A stretch of 64,000 nt of DNA from Aspidapion aeneum. Lineage: Eukaryota > Arthropoda > Insecta > Coleoptera > Brentidae. The notes below the pieces were generated by a model. It had not been told where the DNA came from, made no database searches, and saw only the letters and a list, made by a program, of their open reading frames with translations. The DNA lies in contig OY755042.1 in the NCBI GenBank assembly GCA_963576565.1, forward strand, positions 108,801,314 to 108,865,313, read 5' to 3'. The first letter of the stretch is position 1, and every line of letters begins with the position of its first letter. The position numbers and the translations under genes are program-made. Shown in pieces: positions 53,853 through 64,000 of this stretch.

Positions 53853-54019
53853 TCCTTTTCGCCTATTTTAAAGATTCACTGCCGAAAGACCATAGCTTTG
53901 TCTTTCTTCAATCAGCTGCCGTAACTTGGGTGCCCGGTGGAATATTAGAGTTTGGAGCCCCCCCACTACAAAAGTTAACTCATAAGGCGTCTAATCTAAT
54001 CACCAATCGCACCCGCCTT

Positions 54020-55740
54020 GTTACGTGCTATGGGCCTACCATACTGCAACTCGGTGCTTTTGTTGATAAACTGTATAGTTTTGGAAATATGAATTTTCAA
54101 AGTTTGGCCATTTTGGTCTTATGGGATTGCCTACCCTAAATTTCGCTAAATGACGTTTTTTCGAATCTTAACTCAGGGTGTGGTTTTTTTGTATCTCTAT
54201 GGCCACCATACTGCAACTTGGTGCTTTTGTTGATAAACTGTATAGTTTTTGAAATATGAATTTTCAGAGTTTGTTCATTTTGGTCTTTGGTCTTATGGGA
54301 TTGCCTACCCTAAAATTCGCTAAATGACGTTTTTTCGAATCTTAACTCAGGGTGTGGTTTTTTCGTATCTCTATGGCCCCACCATACTGCAACTCGGTGC
54401 TTTTGTTGATAAACTGTATAGTTTTGGAATTATGAATTTTCAGTGTGGCCATTTTGTTCTTATGGGATTCCCTACCCTAAAATTCGCTAAATGACGTTTT
54501 TTCGAATCTTAACTCAGGGTGTGGTTTTTTGTATCTCTATGGCCCCACCATACTGCAACTCGGTGCTTTTGTTGATGAACTGTATAGTTTTTGAAATATG
54601 AATTTTCAAAGTTTGGCCATTTTGGTCTTATGGGATTGCCTACCTTAAAATTCGCTAAATGACGTTTTTTCGAATCTTAACTCAGGGTGTGGTTTTTTCG
54701 TATCTTTATGGCCCCACCATACTGCAACTCGGTGCTTTTGTTGATAAACTGTATAGTTTTTGAAATATGAATTTTCAAAGTTTGGCCATTTTGGTCTTAT
54801 GGGATTCCCTACCCTAAAATTCGCTAAATGACGTTTTTTTGAATCTTAACTCAGGGTGTGGTTTTTTTGTATCTCTATGGCCCCACCATACTGCAACTCG
54901 GTGCTTTTGTTGATAAACTGTATAGTTTTCGAATTATGAATTTTCATAATTTGGCCATTTTGGTCTTATGGGATTACCTACCCTAAAATTCGCTAAATGA
55001 CGTTTATTCGAATCTTAACTCAGGGTGTGGTTTTTTCGTATCTCTATGGCCCCACCATACTGCAACTCGGTGCTTTTGTTGATAAACTGTTATAGTTTTT
55101 GAATTATGAATTTTCAAAGTTTGGCCATTTTGGTCTTATGGGGTTCCCTACCCTAAAATTCGCTAAATGACGTTTTTACGAATCTTAACTCAGGGTATGG
55201 TTTTTTCGTATCTCTATGGTCCCACCATACTGCAACTCGGTGCTTTTGTTGATAAACTGTATAGTTTTTGAATTATGAATTTTCAAAGTTTGGCCATTTT
55301 GGTCTTATGGGTTTCCCTACCCTAAAATTCGCCAAATGACGTTTTTTCCAATCTTAACACAGAGTGTGGTTTCTTCGTATCTCTATGGCCCCACCATACT
55401 ACAACTTGGTGCTTTTGTTGATAAACTGTATAGTTTTTGAAATATGAATTTTCAAAGTTTGGCCATTTTGGTCTCATGGGGTTCCCTACCCTAAAATTCG
55501 CTAAATGACGTTTTGTCGAATCTTAACTCAGGATGTGGTTTTTTCGTATCTCTATGGCCCCACCATACTGCAACTCGGTGCTTTTGTTAATAAACTGTAT
55601 AGTTTTTAAAATATGAATTTTCAAAAATTGGCCATTTTGATCTATTGGATTTCCTACCCTAAAATACGCTAAATGACGTATTTTCGAATCTTAACTCAGG
55701 GTGTGGTTTTTGCGCATCTCTATGACCCTTCCATACTTTT
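54020..55740. repeat. 169-bp satellite array, about 10 copies
   Basis: Marker 'atactgcaac' (or a close variant) at 54041, 54208, 54384, 54550, 54719, 54888, 55057, 55227, 55396 and 55565; most spacings are 166-170 bp, one is 176. Units include 'aattcgctaaatgacgtttt' and 'tcttaactcagggtgtgg'. The period is close to one nucleosome repeat, as for many satellites. No coding. Confidence 0.92.
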
Positions 55741-55900
55741 TGCATTCAAGAGCTTAAGATATCCCAACTGGGTAATTTCCTAATTATGAAATGAGGTCAA
55801 AATAGGATTGTAGATTTCTCCAGCGTGAAGTCCTTGAACCATTGTTAAAGGAGAAGAAACGAAAAGTCCTGCTTACTTCACAAATATTTTGTTGTCTAAT

Positions 55901-55939
55901 CACGACGCGTTTCGGTTTTTAAAAAACCATTATCAAGTG
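55901..55939 (-). ncRNA. hammerhead-like motif, left arm
   Basis: Minus strand: CAC, TTGATAA, stem II TGGTTTTT paired with AAAAACC, GAAA, CGCG (stem III), TC, GTG pairing back to CAC. Core positions 3 and 8 are U and A instead of C and G. Confidence 0.5.
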
Positions 55940-56158
55940 GTCTGGTAGACAGTTAAGAATCATCTTTGAAACAAATGAAAAACTGGAACTCACAAAAATA
56001 AAAAATTAAAAAACATTTAAAACAGTCTAAAACAACATACAGATTAAAAATCAGTCAAACGGACATAAACACGTAATTTTAATAAAATACAATTAATTGA
56101 CAAAGAAGATATAGGTTAAAATAATTAAAAATACTCTCTGCCAATTTATGGGCACTTA

Positions 56159-56925
56159 AGCTCACACTAGATACTATAGTTATAGTGTATGTGTGAGCTA
56201 ATATAACTAAAAACTGAAATATATTTTATTCAACTCTAGACTCAATTACCTGTCGTTTGATACGACACAAGCCATGTTATTACTTAAACTCAAATTTGTG
56301 AAATCTACCCACAAAAAAAAACTAAAATGTATTTTGTTTAACTCCAGACTCAATTACCTTTCGTTTGATATCACACACGCCATATTTTCACATAAATTCT
56401 AATTTTTGAAATTTACCCCCACCCTTTTTTTGATAAATAAACTAAAATGTATTTTGTTTAACTCCAGACTCAATTACCTTTCGTTTGATATCACACACGC
56501 CATATTTTCACATAAATTCTAATTTTTGAAATTTACCCCCACCCTTTTTTTGTTAAATAAACTAAAATGTATTTTGTTTAACTCCAGACTGAATTACCTT
56601 TCGTTTGATATCACACACGCCATATTTTCACATAAATTCTAATTTTTGAAATTTACCCCCACCCTTTTTTTGTTAAATAAACTAAAATGTATTTTGTTTA
56701 ACTCCAGACTGAATTACCTTTCGTTTGATATCACACACGCCATATTTTTACATAAACTTAATTTTTGAAATCTACCCCCACCCTTTTATTTGGCTTGTGT
56801 TTGGTGGATTTTGTTCATTTTTAAATGGGACCATCTCGAGCCAAAACCCAGCTTAGGTACCAAATTTCATTAAAATCGGGCTAGCGGTTTTTGAGTTATG
56901 CGCGTTGGTCGTTACAGACAGACAT

Positions 56926-56997
<72 letters not shown>

Positions 56998-57133
56998 CAC
57001 AACAAAAAAGTTTCAAAATCATCTGAAACGCAAAGATATATAAAAATTTTTGAATTCGGAGCAACTTTTTTTTTCTCGAAAAAATTAGGATCACTAAAGC
57101 TCACACTACTATAGTATAGTATATGTGTGAGCT
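56159..57133 (-). mobile_element. hairpin-ended microsatellite element, second copy
   Basis: Inverted relative of 44421-45784. Hairpins with AGCTCACACT/GTGTGAGCT lie at 56159-56199 and 57098-57133. It contains an (ACAG) tract of about 18 units (56926-56996) and an exact 120-bp tandem repeat. Confidence 0.75.
56325..56770. repeat. exact 120-bp tandem repeat, four units
   Basis: 'taactccagact' recurs at 56339, 56459, 56579 and 56699, precisely 120 bp apart, with very few substitutions between units ('atcacacacgccatatttt' in each). Confidence 0.9.
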
Positions 57134-57316
57134 AAAAAAATTGTCAATTGTTCTTTGTCAATTAATTGTATTTTATTAAAATTACGTGTTTATGTCCGTT
57201 TGACTGATTTTTAATCTGTATGTTGTTTTAGACTGTTTTAAATGTTTTTTATTTTTTTATTTTTGTGAGTTCCAGTTTTTCATTTGTTTCAAAGATGATT
57301 CTTAACTCAACTCAAC

Positions 57317-57355
57317 CACTTGATAATGGTTTTTTAAAAACCGAAACGCGTCGTG
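57317..57355 (+). ncRNA. hammerhead-like motif, right arm
   Basis: Same architecture as the left-arm motif on the plus strand: CAC, TTGATAA, stem II, GAAA, CGCG, TC, GTG. Compared with the Schistosoma-type hammerhead layout, only the U3 and A8 core positions deviate. Confidence 0.5.
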
Positions 57356-57412
57356 ATTAGACAATAAAATATTTGTAAAGTAAGCAGGACTTTTCGTTTC
57401 TTCTCCTTTAAC

Positions 57413-57888
57413 AAAATAGGATGTTGGCACCTTATAACCCCTAGGGGCCGGAGTATAGTATAAACTATATAAATTAATATGTGGTTCAACACGCCCTTTT
57501 GGTGCAATTTCGCTGACATGGGGTATCAGCCAATAATTTTTTTTTATTATAAATGAAAAAAATACTTTAGCTAGGGGGCCTTGTTAACAGCTTCGATTTT
57601 AGTTGGACCTAGCTGTGCATGTGCAATAGTGTAGAAGAAATAAGAAAATCTAAAAACACATGTTGCGCCTCCTTGGGCAACACATTTAATATTCTTTGAC
57701 AGTTGAAGAATAAGCCTTTGGAGGCCAATATGTGTGCCCAGTTTCATTGCTCTAGCTTAAACCGTTCAGAATTAAAAAAATATTTTGGCACCCTAACCTC
57801 ACTTTTTGACTGAAAGATTTTTGGGTTTGTTAACAAGGCTTTGGGTTTGTTAACATTCTACATCAAAAAACTCAAGAAAGACGCTAAT
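57413..57888. other. intergenic, nothing recognised
   Basis: No inverted repeats or coding motifs were found. A short direct repeat, 'ggctttgggtttgttaac', occurs near 57840. Confidence 0.4.
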
Positions 57889-58511
57889 GCCCGGTCTAGA
57901 CATAACATTTTACCTTACGTCTTGCCTGTCAGTCAAAAGGGTCAAGTATGACGGTCCAAAGACTAGCGTACACACTTGATAGTTTTAACGTACGTTTTTA
58001 GATCAGTTTTTGATACACTTTGTCAATAATGTTTTTTGTTTTAAATGTCTATGACTTAACCGTTTCAGTAGCTAAACGAAGTTTTTTAACCAGTTTTTCA
58101 AAATGTTGTGCTGATTTAGTTTGGTAATGTCCCCTGAAGGTGTAAGTTTCTGCTTACGAAACATGTCGGGACTATTTGTTTAAAACAAATTAAAAATTAG
58201 TGGAGGAAGACAATAACCTGTTTGATATCCTAAAAAATTATCTTATCTAATGTCGGACGACGCGACGGTTCATATACCATCTTCTAAGTTGCACTCGAAA
58301 GGAATTAAAATTGTATGCACTACCACAAGAAATGCCGCTAAAACTGACGTTTTACCGGAAACAAAGCCTCTACCGATCAGTTCAACAGGTCCGACTTCAG
58401 TCCTGTTCAGGTCAGGCGAAACATACGTTTTATTGTTTACACAAAGGTTTTGCCTGATCCGTTTTACCTGATCAAGTAAAACGTCAGGCAAAACGTTTTG
58501 TGTAGACCCCG
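57889..58511. mobile_element. TIR element with GGGGTCTA ends
   Basis: The left end 'cccggtctagacataacatt' and the complement of the right end ('ggggtctacacaaaacgttt') form an imperfect inverted repeat that continues into 'ttacctt'/'ttgcctgacg' phrases. A clear target duplication is not visible. It holds a hammerhead-like motif at 58129-58172. The ORFs at 58250-58491 on both strands are shadows of the terminal region. Confidence 0.55.
58129..58172 (+). ncRNA. hammerhead-ribozyme-like motif
   Basis: GTCCC (58129-58133) pairs with GGGAC (58168-58172) as stem I. Between them come CTGAAGG, stem II GTAAG/CTTAC, GAAA, CATG (stem III) and TC, in the standard type I order. Position 9 is G where A is expected; C3 and G8 are intact. 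This is a better core than the pLTR motifs, but untested. Confidence 0.45.
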
Positions 58512-59907
58512 CTTAAGACCCTGGACTAGTATGCGGGACATTAAAAATCAAATCAGTTGGTATTGTCAATTTTGAATGACAGGAAACAGAAAGAGGAGAA
58601 TATAATGACCCGAGCGTGTCTTCTTGCGCTGATTTTTCTTGCAGAACGAAAGTTATTTGAATTTATAATGAAAAGCGAAATACTTTACTAAAAGAAAAAC
58701 TAAAAAGGAAAACGTAAAGAATATTAAAGTGTTCCTTTACAGTGCAAAAGTTATTATTCCCCAAAGATAATTTTTTGTCAAGACAAAGTAGAAAGAAGTT
58801 TTTTTATTAAAAATGTATAAAAAACACTTTTGAAAGCTTGCAAAGGCAGTTCTTTGGGTGTTATTATACGTTTTGTCCCCGGTGTGGGGCCCTTTCATAT
58901 TTTTCCAAGGAATCAGTGGCGGAACTACTAGGCGACTAAAGGAGCTTCGACCGATGGTAAATGGGGTGGCAGACCCCATTTACTCTGAGTCCCTCCCCCG
59001 TGAGGTTAAGCTTTCGAGCGGAAAAATATCAAAGAAACAAAAACTTCTTTATATCCCACATAGCACAAAAATCACACCAACGTTAAATTAACTTGAACAA
59101 AAATAACAAAGTTTTTTTTTACTTGAAAACAACCTCATACCATGTAATATTTATTTTGTTAAATCTAAATGCTTAAAGATAACTTTTAAAAAAAGGAGAA
59201 ATCAAGCTATAAAAATGTATATATAACGCGTTTTTTACCCTCGTTATTTTCATGTACCAAATTCACACTTGAAAAGTCCTCCACAACATGTTTAAAAACG
59301 CCACAAGATTAAGACTTCTCAAACCTACTAACTTTCTGCGTCTTTTTTGGTCACGTTTTTTTAATAACATTTTTTTAACTTAAAAGAGACGCGAAAGGAT
59401 GTTATAAAAGTTCACTAGTTTAAGACTACAACACTTCAAGACAATTTTAAAGATGGCGCTCAAGGCAAGACAAAATATCTATATATCTATCTATATACAT
59501 TTTGTTTTTTTTAAAAGCTAAACAAGATTTTTTAACAATAAACACTTTCACAGAATATTAATGTGTCTTTATCAGGTTAATAACAGATGCGTCGTGATTG
59601 TGGATCAGGGATCAGTTCCTTAACAGGTTTTTGGAGTTTAGAGGCCAAAGCACTGTCTGATTTCGTCAAAGTGAAAAATCCCGACAATAGGTGGCGCTGC
59701 TGCTAGTAAAATCTCAAAAATATTCGGTAGAAAAGCCAACGTAAATAAAACGCCTAAGGTTAAAGACGAAGTGTACATTTGACATTTTAAAGAATCGTGG
59801 TCGAAAAATTTAAAGTATAGACAAATTTTCCTCACATACAAGTAGTAAAATTGTAAGTACTACCTACCTGATTTCGCTGATTTTACTGAATTTAGGTAAG
59901 TTCTTTA
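58512..59907. other. intergenic with a hAT scrap
   Basis: A CAGTGGCGGAACTACTAGG end lies at 58915 without a partner. (TATC)n-like bases occur near 59480-59500. No gene is supported. Confidence 0.45.
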
Positions 59908-60450
59908 TACACTGTGTCCCATTTAACACTTTCCACCCGGGACTTCTCGAGAACTGCTGAAAATTTTTAAAAATGCCGAACCACGTTAATTTTGTTTGCG
60001 AGGGGGAGAATATTGATATTTTTGTAGCACGCACAACCTTCGAGGGGTATACTTTACCTACCTTTTTTTGAGGGCATCCATTAGTTTTTGAGATAATTGC
60101 CATCAAACTTTCAAATTTACATGGACCGATAAAATAAAAATTTAATTAGAATTTTATATTTTTCGGATTTAATTTTTATTTTATCATTCCATGTTAAATT
60201 TGAAAATTTGAAAGCAAATATCTCAAAAACTAATCGATGGATTTTCGAAATTTTTACACGGTTGTAAAGATATTACTAGACCCACTTTCCCTAACCAAAA
60301 TATAGGATTAAAGAATACCCCTCGAAGGGGGTTCGTGCTACAAAAATTTTAAGCCAAAAAGTCTCCCCCTCGCAAACAAAATCGAGGTGTCACGGCATTT
60401 TTAAAAATTTTCAGCAGTTCTCAAGAAATCCTGGGTGGAAAGTTTTAGCA
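59908..60450. mobile_element. foldback element, CACTGTGTCCC terminus
   Basis: 'actttccacccgg' and 'gcgagggggag' on the left recur inverted on the right ('ctccccctcgc', 'cctgggtggaaagt'). The centre contains a further inverted pair around 'aaattttatttt'. Non-coding. Confidence 0.65.
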
Positions 60451-60990
60451 TAATTATTATATTTTTATTTTTTATACGTGTGTAAAAAAATGGGGGGGAG
60501 GGCAATCCTGCGTCACCTATTGCGAAAGTCTCGAGTCGCCGCTACTGATGCACACTGAGATATATCTCTTTTCTTGTTAAAATGATGTTTGCTGGGAATA
60601 TATCCATTTACAATAATATACAAACTTAAAAGAAGGGTCACATTCGAAAACTTTTTGCCTCAAAAAACGCGAAGAATAGAAAAATCGACCTTAACCGCCC
60701 ATTCGAATATAATGTTTTATTCAGTGGGACTTATCCACATATACACGCTTGAATTGATCGGAAAACTTAAACTTTTCGAAAACGGCTTTTCGTGGAGCTT
60801 TTAAGCGGCATTAACGGCATACAGCTTCTTTTAGTAGAGTGATGAATGTCGGCAAAATATTCATCATCAAAAATTAAAACGCTCATTAGAAAAAAACGTT
60901 CAATTATCATGTTTATCTTTATGTATAGAAACTGATATTCGCACCTTTTCGCACACTCAAGCCAAATTTTAATAAATATTTCCAAATGAG
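60451..60990. other. intergenic with a solo hAT end
   Basis: A G-run at 60491 and 'gagtcgccgctactg' (60532-60546) look like the right end of a CAGTGGCG hAT element. Otherwise nothing is recognised. Confidence 0.4.
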
Positions 60991-61056
60991 TGAGAACCTT
61001 TTATTTTGAAATGTGTATTGAAAAACTTGGCTATACTTTGATCTAAATTCTTTTTT

Positions 61057-62859
61057 CTATAAGCGTGCGGAAAAGTCCACTTTTCCGCACGCATTTTAGT
61101 GTGGAAAGTGCCACTTTTCCGCACTAGTGCGGAAAAGTAAATTTGTTACGATTTTGAGGTGTTCTATAACATTTAGACCGTTCAAAATACATTTGTATCT
61201 TTCCTACCACACGAAATATCCTAAAAATATTCAAATTGACTAAAATTCTGCTATATTTTCAATATTTTCGATAAAATAAAGTTTTCAGTAAAATAGGTTC
61301 AAATTATAAGTTTTTAACCTCCCCGGTATAAATATCGTCATTGTCAATGTCAAACAACAATGAACACTAGTGGTTTTAGATTTGGCATCTTAAATCACCA
61401 TAGCAACAAAGTACAAACAAACTGTCAAAACAAAGCCAATTTTGCAGATACAAGCTTCTTTTGAATTTTTCAAACAAAAAAATCAGATTTTCAATGGATT
61501 CTTCGGACGAAGATCTACCCCAGTCAGTTCTAGAAGCCGCTAGAATCGCTAATTTGGACCTGCTTCCTTCAAAATCTCGTCACAGGTATGAGAAGGAATA
61601 TAGTTTGTTTGAGAGATGGTGCCACGCTAAAGGCATCAAATCCCTTCAAGAAGCTGTTTTTTTGGCATATTTCTCCGAAATTTCCAAAACGTGCAAACCG
61701 AATACCCTTTGGTCGAGGTATTCTATGCTCAAAAGTGTAATAAAACTCAGAAAAAACGTTGACTTAAGCAATTTTTTTAAAGTTACGGCCTACTTGAAAA
61801 AACAAAACGTTGGATTCAGACCCAAGAAGGCAAAAATCTTCACAAAAGAAGAAATTTTCAAGTTTTTAAGCGCAGCATATGAAAGTTGCCACGATTTTTG
61901 GTTTGGCGGGCGCATGTCGCCGTGAAGAACTAGCAAAAATGTGCCTAGATGACATTGAAGAAAAAGGAAATATGATCATTATAAAAATTCCTGACTCAAA
62001 AAACCATACATTTAGAAGTTTTGCTATTTCAGAAGAAGCCGAGAATGGAAAACTTCTCCAATTGATCCGAAAATATGTCAACTTAAGGAAACCAGAGACC
62101 CCACATAGGCGGTTCTTCGTAAACTACAAAAAAGGAGCATGTACGGTACAATGCATTGGAATTAATACATTCGGTAAAATGCCATCAGATATCGCATGCT
62201 ATCTGAAGCTTTCAAATCCAGAATTATACACGGGCCACAGCTTCCGACGTTCTGCCGCAACAATGTTGGCAGATTCAGGCGAAGGAATAACCAATATCAA
62301 ACGACTCGGTGGATGGAAATCTTCAAGTGTCGCAGAAGGGTACCTTGACAGTTCAACTGGATTCCAAAAAAATATTTCGAATAAAATTTTGAAGTTCAGC
62401 CACCCTGGTCCTTCAACTAGTCAGCAACTTTCTTCTACCATACAACCTTCCAAAGTGCCTCAATCCAGCCCCAAATGCATGACCACAGTTGCAACAGATG
62501 TTTCCGAAAACTTGGAGAACGCAGTGGAGAACCAAAACCCAAGTTTCAAATCTGCCACTTCATTTGAGAAAAAACTTGCCTCTGCTATCAACTTACAGCA
62601 CGCTACAAACTGCACCTTTAATATTAATGTTAATAATAATAATTGATTTGATTAAAATGTTTTGAATATAAATAATTTTCTGATTAATTTTTAGTTTTTT
62701 CCTCACGCTTATAGAAAAAATAATGTACCTAACTCGTGCGTAAAGTGTCTTTTCCGCACTTGATTGCTGGCCAAACTCCGCTATCGCGTCGTTTGGCCAT
62801 CTGCAATCGCGTGCGGAAAAGAGGCACTTTCCGCACTAGTTAGGTAAACTACTATTTAA
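61057..62859 (+). mobile_element. Crypton-type tyrosine recombinase element
   Basis: The boundaries come from comparing the interrupted repeat with two uninterrupted copies (4550-4600 and 53160-53215). The insertion lies between '...aattctttttt' and 'ggaat...'. It contains one tyrosine recombinase gene, no transposase or reverse transcriptase and no long terminal repeats. Several palindromic sites built on GTGCGGAAAAGT/ACTTTTCCGCAC cluster at both ends (61063-61135 and 62735-62838). Confidence 0.75.
61461..62646 (+). pseudogene. Crypton tyrosine recombinase, one frameshift
   Basis: Two overlapping frames make one protein. The 5' frame (61461-61925) encodes an N-terminal SAM-like/core-binding region: SKSRHRYEKEYSLFERWC, then FTKEEIFKFLSAA. 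The 3' frame (from about 61879) continues KVATIFGLAGACRREELAKM. The gap between FLSAA and MKV lacks the few residues seen in relatives, so a small out-of-frame deletion near 61876 is likely. Catalytic residues are present in the 3' frame: Arg14/15 (CRREEL), H120-x-x-R123 (GHSFRRS), W146 (GGWKSS) and nucleophile Y155 (EGYL). Apart from the frameshift the gene looks well preserved. It resembles insect Cryptons and the KIAA1958-like family. Confidence 0.8.
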
Positions 62860-64000
62860 GGAATATCATTTTCGCGCACTTGACCTTTTTTTACATGAAA
62901 TGTTTTTGTTATGATTTCATACATTTTAAAAAGATTTGGATAGTATCAGGGACAAATTCAGTTTTTGATAATTTTGGGTTTTGTTTTCTGTGACATAATG
63001 CTCAAAACTGACACACACAATGCCTGTGCCCGAACACTTTCAAGCTTTTCCCTTTTTAATTTTTCTATTAAAATTAATAAATTTCTATTATTATTAATTT
63101 GTGCATTAGTTATAACGGCACTGATAATTTTGTGTTCCATTGAAATTCTATCCCTAGTGGGTTTGCGAATTTTTTTAATTTTTAATTCTTTACTGAAAAT
63201 ATTAGTTTTTTTGTATTATTACATACATCCATTTTTATATTAACAAATTGGATAAAATTTAACGTATCAAATTAGTAGTTTACATATATTCACTTTGTAA
63301 AAATTAAATCTTATAATTAAAAGTTAAAAAAAGAGTGTATTTTTTTTTGCTTTTAGGATAGGTGATAAGGGGCTCGTACTAGTTATGGGAGGGCGGAAAA
63401 GGGTACATTTTCTGAACTCGTAAGATTTTGATACCATTGTTTATTTCTGTGTTCTATATATCTATGTATTGTATATAATTGCGTCATTGCCTAACTTTCT
63501 GATAAATATATTCTTTTACGAGAAAAAGGGCAGGAAGCGGGGGGTTTATTTTCAAGAACTTGTCTATAATTTCTATCAGTCAGTCAAATCCCAGCTCGGT
63601 AGTTTTTTGGAAGTGGGCAATATTAATTTTAAACAACTTTACATATATAGGGAAGTAAATTCAAAATTTGGGTTTTTTTATGTTTTCAATAGTTTTATTA
63701 AAATTTCTCAGTCTCAGTCAGTCTCAGTTTACCGAATCTCAACTCTCTAGTGTTTCTGGAAGTGGGCAATGTTAGTTAATTAAAAATTTGGGGTTTTTAA
63801 ACTTTTTCCTAGCGTTTCTGGAACTGGGCAATGTTAATTTTACATAACTTTACATGTATAGGGGAGGTAATTAAATTAAAAATGTGGGGTTTTTTTGAAT
63901 TTTTCCAAGGGTTTTGTCATAATTCCTACTAGTCTACCAAATTTTAGCCATCTAGCATTTCTGGAAGTATAGTAGAATTTTGATGATCTATACATAAGTG

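Larger units (their letters stand above)
55844..57412. mobile_element. inverted pair of Penelope-type terminal repeats
   Basis: Arms of about 264 bp (55844-56107 and 57150-57412) are nearly exact inverted copies. Each arm carries the motif CAC-TTGATAA-TGGTTTT stem-GAAA-CGCG-TC-GTG also found in the Penelope pLTRs (55901-55939 minus; 57317-57355 plus). The hairpin-ended microsatellite element lies between them. Confidence 0.7.
60991..64000 (-). mobile_element. 143-bp-unit repeat element, copy C (inverted), interrupted by Crypton
   Basis: The left part is the reverse complement of the right end of copies A and B ('ccttttattttgaaat', 'caattctttttacgg'-like). After the Crypton it resumes at 'ggaatatcattttcgcgc' (62860). 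From about 63590 to the window end it shows inverted tandem units ('gtttctggaagtgggcaatg') and, at the very edge, 'gatgatctatacataagtg'. The element continues past the window. Sequence between about 62970 and 63590 has no clear counterpart. Confidence 0.7.

Noticed and set aside
53816..54139. 107-codon ORF
   Set aside because: It starts in a MITE terminus and runs into the 169-bp satellite.
55650..55720. Possible tRNA B-box (ttcgaatct) in the 169-bp units
   Set aside because: The surrounding bases do not form a cloverleaf and no A-box precedes it.
62965..63243. 92-codon hydrophobic ORF
   Set aside because: AT-rich sequence with low-complexity Leu/Ile/Phe content; no signal of conservation or splice context.

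Overview
This is an AT-rich eukaryotic window that looks like an insect genome. The evidence is spliced coding sequence with GT/AG introns, a BEL/Pao LTR retrotransposon, Jockey-, RTE- and CR1/L2-like LINEs, a Penelope-like element, hAT, pogo and P-like DNA transposons, a Crypton-type tyrosine-recombinase element and many foldback/MITE repeats. A beetle-like genome is my guess, but nothing here fixes the order. No tRNA, rRNA or bacterial-style operon was seen. Almost all long open frames are transposon-encoded or arise from simple repeats.

The one convincing host gene is split and easily missed: a four-exon gene on the minus strand (48172 down to 43391) for a secreted 217-residue trypsin-like serine protease homolog. 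All four exons join in frame at GT/AG sites. The three catalytic positions are replaced (His57>Ala, Asp102>Glu, Ser195>Gly, chymotrypsin numbering), so the product should be a non-catalytic pseudoprotease. Its introns hold a hAT-like scrap, a tandem array, a long perfect palindrome, a foldback, a MITE and an element carrying 207 uninterrupted CTGT units.

Layout. 1-13.5 kb: dispersed repeats, foldbacks (2328-3112; 8611-10646), TIR elements (5919-6482; 7483-8443), a Penelope terminal fragment (3163-3250) and a 143-bp-unit repeat element (3391-4650). 13.5-17.2 kb: a P-element-like transposon with an 8-bp target duplication, then a pogo element nested in another pogo element. 18.2-23.8 kb: a 5.7-kb hAT-like element with an 8-bp duplication that contains about 8.6 copies of a 498-bp satellite. 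24.3-26.0 kb: a foldback and a LINE tail. 26.0-33.2 kb: a complete, apparently young BEL/Pao retrotransposon (LTRs differ at one base; intact 1808-residue polyprotein). 33.2-43.3 kb: decayed RTE and Jockey LINEs, a palindrome, a hAT MITE, a CR1-like LINE and a Penelope element interrupted by a LINE. 43.4-48.2 kb: the serine protease homolog. 48.9-53.9 kb: MITEs, a foldback and a four-level nest of insertions. 53.9-55.7 kb: a 169-bp satellite array. 55.8-58.5 kb: inverted Penelope terminal repeats around a microsatellite element, and a TIR element with a hammerhead-like motif. 61-64 kb: a third copy of the 143-bp-unit element interrupted by a Crypton whose ends are shown by comparison with uninterrupted copies.

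Two themes run through the window. Target-site duplications and empty-site comparisons allow the insertion history to be read directly. Several elements carry or accumulate tandem arrays (CTGT, 120-, 143-, 169- and 498-bp units).
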